From Symbiodinium natans (Eukaryota > Sar > Dinophyceae > Suessiales > Symbiodiniaceae): a stretch of DNA of 64,000 nucleotides. Under the pieces are notes generated by a model that searched no databases, was not told the origin of the DNA, and worked only from the letters and a program-made list of their open reading frames with translations. The translations under genes and the position numbers were made by a program. Below, piece after piece: positions 59,839 through 64,000 of this stretch. How positions within the stretch are numbered: the stretch's first letter is position 1; each line of letters opens with the position of its first letter. The stretch spans positions 135,118-199,117 of the forward strand of contig CAJNDS010002840.1 in NCBI GenBank assembly GCA_905221605.1, read 5' to 3'.

Positions 59839-62800
59839 ATGCCGGGTTCGGTGGGCGGATCGTCTACACGTAGCGAGTCATCTTTGGGTGATGCGCTGGT
59901 GCTGTCAGAGGCTGGTGAGCTAGCCTCGCAGCTGGAGCGCCAGAGGGTTCTTCGCGAGAGGCTGCGCGAGAAGGGGCACTTCACGAGGTGGCCCTCGCTG
60001 GCTTGCACAGGAATTCCCTCTGTGAAAGCGATGGGGATGAATTCAAGACTCCTCGAGACGCTTGCAGATTGGTGGTGCCCCATGCACCGGGGACCCACTT
60101 GCCTGAGCATCGACCTATGCAGAAGAGAGGCCCCAACATTTGTAGTGGATGTGTTCTTCAAAATTGCTGACTCATGACAGACAACGTGGTAACATGAGCT
60201 GTTTCAGGTCAGGCTGCTCTACAAGGACATCGGAGTAGACTTGGTGCCGTCCATGCTGGAGCTTGATGCTTCGGGCATGAAGCGGCTCTTCTCTCACGGA
60301 ATACGCAGGATGAAGACACGGGCCTACACCAGCGCATCCAGCTTGCATGCTCTCGATGTGCGCGTGTGCTTTCTTAAGTTGGTGTACACGTGTCTAATCT
60401 CTACATGGATGAATATCAGGAACCTGGGCTCACGCGATTCTTCGAGATCTTGGAGGAATATTGGGTCTTTGAGAACGAACCGAGCGATGAACCTCGAATG
60501 CTGGCACTCATGGATGGTCCGGTGGAGGACGACTACCCCGCTGCAGCAGTGGATGAGCCCAGCATGCCGCTCCTGGATGCTCGCATCGCAGAATACCGGG
60601 CCAGTTGTGACATTGACTTGCCCGGGGTCTCGCTGGCGGAGGCCGGCGTGGAAGCCCCGCGTGCGGGAGAGTGCTTGCCAGAGACTTCCGAGGATGAGGC
60701 TGAGGATGGAACAGCTGATGTTGAGATGCCCATGGCTTGCGAGAAGGGTCAGACCTCTGCTGAGGCTGAGAGAGCCCCGGAGACCGAGAAGGTCTCAGAG
60801 GCCAAGCTTGCGGAGGATGTGGAGACCCAGCCTACGGAGGCAAGGTCCCCGAAGATGATGGCCGAGCATGTGGAGACCAAGCCAGCGCAGGCAATGCCCT
60901 CGGAGAAGATAGCCGAGCATGTGGAGACCGAGCCCGCGCAGGCAATCCCTCCGAAGAAGAAGCAGCACAAGTTTGGGCCCAGCTCGATGCCGGGTCTGCT
61001 CGAGCTGCAGTTGCTCAAGGACAAGCTGGCCACCAGGAAGGAGATGATCAGGCATAGTGTCGTGTTGGAATGTCGTATAAACGTCGTGTGTGCAGTACAC
61101 ACTCTACATGTTTTGTAAAGAAGCGATGGATGTCTAGGCAGAAGCTCGCGGCGAAGCGAGCTATGGAAGCCTCGCAGGCGAGCGCGGCCTCTGGTAGAGC
61201 TCTGGCCCAGATTTGACGAGAACTTACCTATTGAAGTTCTAATTCTAAATGACTGCTATTCCCACGCACACCCTAAACCCTATAAACCCTAAACCGCTAT
61301 GAACCTTATAAACCCTAAACCCAATTAGCCCACCATCTCAGGTGCGGAGGAGACCCAGTCTTACGATGCAGAGGCGTGCTATGAGGCGGCAAGCGCTGTG
61401 CTTAGTGGTGCTTCAGGTGACGGCGCAAAGGACGGCCAGGGTAGCGACGCAGATGAGGATGCGCCCTCTCAGGACGCAAGCGCAGTGTTGAGGGACACTT
61501 CGCTTCCTGAGGGCGTGAAGGATGAGACCCCGAAGATGGACAGTGCGCTGCCTGAGAGCGTGAATGACGAGCTCCCGGGGAATGCCGTTGCTCCACGAAT
61601 GATGTTTTTTGCGGGTTTAGGGTTATAAAGGAGGGTTTAGGGTTTATAGGCTTTATAGGGTTTATAGGGTTTATATGTTTATAAGTTTAGAGTCTATAGG
61701 GTTTATAGGGTTTATATATAGGGTATAGAGGGTTTATAGGGTTTATAAGGTTTGTAAATAGGCTTATATGGTTTATATAGGTAGAGAGTTGGGAAGGGTT
61801 TTCTAGTGGTGCAAGGCACTTGTGAAGCGCAGTGATCAGCGTCGAGAGTTCGAAGCACGCAAGAAAAATGATGTGGACCAGATGGCCGCACGCAAGGGGC
61901 GGCGCAACCAGCAAGAAGATGGCAACCAGGAGTGTGCAGAAACGCCACCGCCACGTGGCCGAGGTGGGCGAGGCCGCGGCAGGGGCCGTGGCCGAGGACG
62001 CGGCCGAAAGCATGGCGGTTCGGAGAGTGACGACGGCGAGACTGTGCACTACAGCGAGCCCGAGCAGACCGAGAATGACGGGAAGGACGAGGCCAGACCC
62101 AGCAAGCCCGAGCCGATGCAGAATGATGAGAAGAAGGCGCCCGAGCCAAAGGCGAAGGCGAAGGCGAAGGCGAAGGCAAAGGCAAAGGGGAAGGACAAGT
62201 CGGACAAGGCTAAGTCTACGGGCAAGGCTGCGTGCGAGACGAAGAAGCCAAAGGGCAAGGCCGAGGCTGAGGAGACGAAGAAGACCACGGAGCCGGCTTC
62301 CGCTGCAAAGGCACAGCCAGGAAAGGGACAGACCAAGCGCAAGTCAGCAAATGGTCCAAACAACGAGCGCAAGCAAGAGATGGCCCCGAAGCAGAGGAAG
62401 GCTGAGCAGAAGGAGGAGGGCCATGTCGACAAGGCGCGACGGGTGTCGGAGGGAAGTGATGCTTCCTCGGAGAGGAAGACGTTTGCCGGCCGAAGACGGC
62501 CCTCATCGGACGAGGACGCGCTGGCTCGCTACATCGTGCTTCGCGACACCTTTCAGGACCTACTGGCCTCCCGCTTCACCAACCCGAGTTCCTGGGAGGC
62601 TGTGTTTTCGTGCCCGAGTGTGTGCGTGTGAGTGTGAGTGTGAGTGTGAGTGTGAGTGTGAGTGTGAGTGTGAGTGTGAGTGTGTGTGTGTGTGTGTGCG
62701 CGCGTATGGGTTTAGGGTTTATATAGGGCTTAGGGTTTTATATGGTTGAGGGTTGCTAGGGTTTAGGATAGGGTTTAGAGGGTTTATAAAGTTTATAGGG

Positions 62801-63010
62801 TTTATAGGGTTTATAAGAGGGTTAATAGGGGGGGGGTTTATAGGGGTTTAGGGCTTATGGGAGGGTTTCTGCTTGCAGGGCGACTGGTGGAGTTTCGCCT
62901 TCAGCCATCTTGCTGCCCGGGGCGTTGATCCAGAGTCCTACCAGGACATCGCACGCAGGCGAGCTGCGAAGTACCTCAAGCAGCACCGTAACTTGACCGT
63001 GCTTTGGTAG
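59839..63010 (+). CDS. Seven-exon gene, about 773 aa, acidic/Arg-Gly/Lys-Ala-rich protein of unknown function
   Basis: My exon model is 59839-60150, 60208-60357, 60420-61051, 61138-61193, 61342-61586, 61807-62601 and 62879-63010. The sum is 2,322 bases (774 codons with TAG), and every junction keeps the frame. Donors are GT except 61052 (GC); acceptors are AG. The fifth acceptor could instead be 61815. The start could be the ATG at 59614, or further upstream. Exons 1-3 give a globular-looking part ([38 protein letters not shown]). Exon 3 then turns acidic, with about three diverged 18-residue repeats on [11 protein letters not shown]. Exon 6 has an Arg-Gly run ([15 protein letters not shown]) and a Lys-Ala run. 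The last exon gives a compact end ([27 protein letters not shown]). The basic runs suggest a nucleic-acid-binding nuclear protein (inference). No known family is recognised. Confidence 0.6.
61052..61137 (+). other. Intron with GC-AG boundaries
   Basis: Exon ...ATGATCAG, then GCATAGTG; acceptor TGTCTAG, then GCAGAAG. Joining gives [16 protein letters not shown] in frame (phase 2). GC donors are relatively common in dinoflagellates. Confidence 0.6.
61194..61341 (+). other. Intron containing CCCTATAAA-type repeats
   Basis: GT-AG, phase 1. About 61268-61325 holds CCCTAAA and CCCTATAAA units on the plus strand. Confidence 0.6.
61587..61806 (+). other. Intron filled with TTTATAGGG repeats
   Basis: GT-AG, phase 0. 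Positions 61611-61785 are 9-mer TTTATAGGG units and variants (TTTATATAGGG, TTTATAAGG). Confidence 0.6.
62602..62878 (+). other. Intron with GTGTGA microsatellite and TTTATAGGG repeats
   Basis: GT-AG, phase 0. 62622-62698 is a (GTGTGA)/(GT) microsatellite and 62705-62870 is a degenerate TTTATAGGG block. The acceptor is TTCTGCTTGCAG. Confidence 0.65.
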
Positions 63011-64000
63011 GGTTGTGCACAGTTCAGACCATCCAATCCCTAAACCCCTGAAACCCTCTTTGAATCTGACATCGACTCTACTCAAACACTATATACCCTA
63101 TAAACCCTACGATGGCACCCTTTGATTTAACTAAGCTAGGTGACCAGCTGGTGGAGGGCTGATTCCACAGCTTTATCATCCTCGAGTCGTGAACTCTGCG
63201 ATAAGCGTTGGCTGATGATTCGATCTGATTAGATGCTGCAGGGTTTGGGCGTGGATGCGCACACGCGGTTTCAATTGTTGTGTGCGGGGGAAGCGCAAAC
63301 TTTTGTAGCACCTCAGTTGTGGAGGTTGACATTGTGTTCCGCTGTCATGTGAACTATTTCAAGTTGCCAGTAAAAGCTGTGATTCGATGCGCGGGGCAGT
63401 GTCGGACTCTGCTGAATTCTGGTGCCAGCCTCAACCCAACATCGAAGAAGGATGCTTGATCCAAGCCGTCTGCTCTGCTTTGTGTCAAAAGGGCATTTGC
63501 AGTCACCTCGCACTGAAGTCATGTCCGTTTGGGTTGCAGCCTGTGGACGCATGTGCCTTCGCACAAATCATGCTGTCTCCAACCTGCGCACAGGCCTTCC
63601 TGGGCCTCCTTCTGGCGCTGCACTACATGCCAGCTGGCCAGCTCTTGCTAGCACGACGTGGCTTCTTTCTGGAATGATCTACCTGGCTCGCTTACTGCAC
63701 AGCTGCGTTGCATGCCCGCTGCTAGAACTGTAGTTGGTGTTTGGTATCCTTGAACGGCGCACCTGGCTTCAGCGCATCCTCGTAACTGTGCTGTGCTCGT
63801 GCATGATTATCAAGCGCTGGGCTGTGTGCCTTGGTAGTTGGTCTGTTTTGTGTCCCAAGCGGTCTGCCTAGATGACCCCAAGCGAAATAGACCTGGTGCT
63901 GCTACGGCTGTGTGTGCTGGGTGCCCCAAAGGATGCTAAGCTGCACGCATGGGGGAGTATTTGTGGGCTACAACTTCGTTTGGATCGTCGCTCGAGTGGT
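63011..64000. other. Unassigned sequence to the window end
   Basis: Two overlapping plus frames (63387-63677 and 63422-63733, about 100 codons each) and a minus frame are open, but none has a domain. No arrays, apart from a single CCCTATAAACCCTA near 63097. Confidence 0.4.

Noticed and set aside
62622-62698. Cys-Glu repeat protein (CECECE)
   Set aside because: Frame made by the GTGTGA microsatellite, which lies inside the proposed last intron.
63387-63733. Two overlapping plus frames after the multi-exon gene
   Set aside because: The frames contradict each other and show no domain; likely 3' flanking sequence.

Overview
The window looks like nuclear DNA of a dinoflagellate, possibly a symbiodiniacean or relative; the species is not identifiable from sequence alone. 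The reasons are: plant/dinoflagellate-type telomere-like repeats (TTTAGGG) scattered through most of the window; an LTR retroelement whose LTRs carry a close match to the dinoflagellate spliced-leader exon; a plus-strand gene that fits seven exons with short introns, one with a GC-AG donor; and very low gene density. I saw no bacterial operons, rRNA, tRNA or CRISPR.

Layout. 680-9454 is a structurally complete, apparently young, non-autonomous LTR retrotransposon on the minus strand. It has 287-bp LTRs with one visible difference, a 5-bp target duplication (CCCTA), a polypurine tract, and a primer-binding site complementary to the anticodon arm of initiator tRNA-Met (the half-tRNA mode known from copia and Ty5). 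Its single uninterrupted ORF of about 2,590 codons encodes a protein with a WW-like domain, an S1-like segment and six CCCH zinc fingers, but no protease, integrase or reverse transcriptase. It sits inside a CCCTAAA array.

9.5-53 kb is a mosaic of more than 70 short interstitial telomere-like arrays in both orientations, separated by 50-500 bp spacers. The spacers hold many short palindromic, MITE-like elements of at least ten families, several nested in one another. 18.6-21.4 kb is satellite-rich: a 267-bp duplication, a telomere-derived satellite of about 28 bp interrupted by a foldback element with a 9-bp minisatellite, and a 21-bp satellite with internal inversion. 40.8-42.05 kb is a composite inverted-repeat element with a 260-bp TAG triplet array.

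53.9-56.4 kb is a repeat-poor island with an intronless minus-strand gene for a secreted or membrane-targeted J-domain protein. 59.6-63.0 kb is a second genic island with a plus-strand gene that I could assemble into seven in-phase exons (about 773 codons). It encodes an acidic, then Arg-Gly-rich, then Lys-Ala-rich protein of unknown function. Three of its introns contain a 9-mer TTTATAGGG version of the telomere-like repeat, unlike most intergenic arrays, which use the 7-mer. The rest is intergenic; weak ORFs there are not supported as genes.
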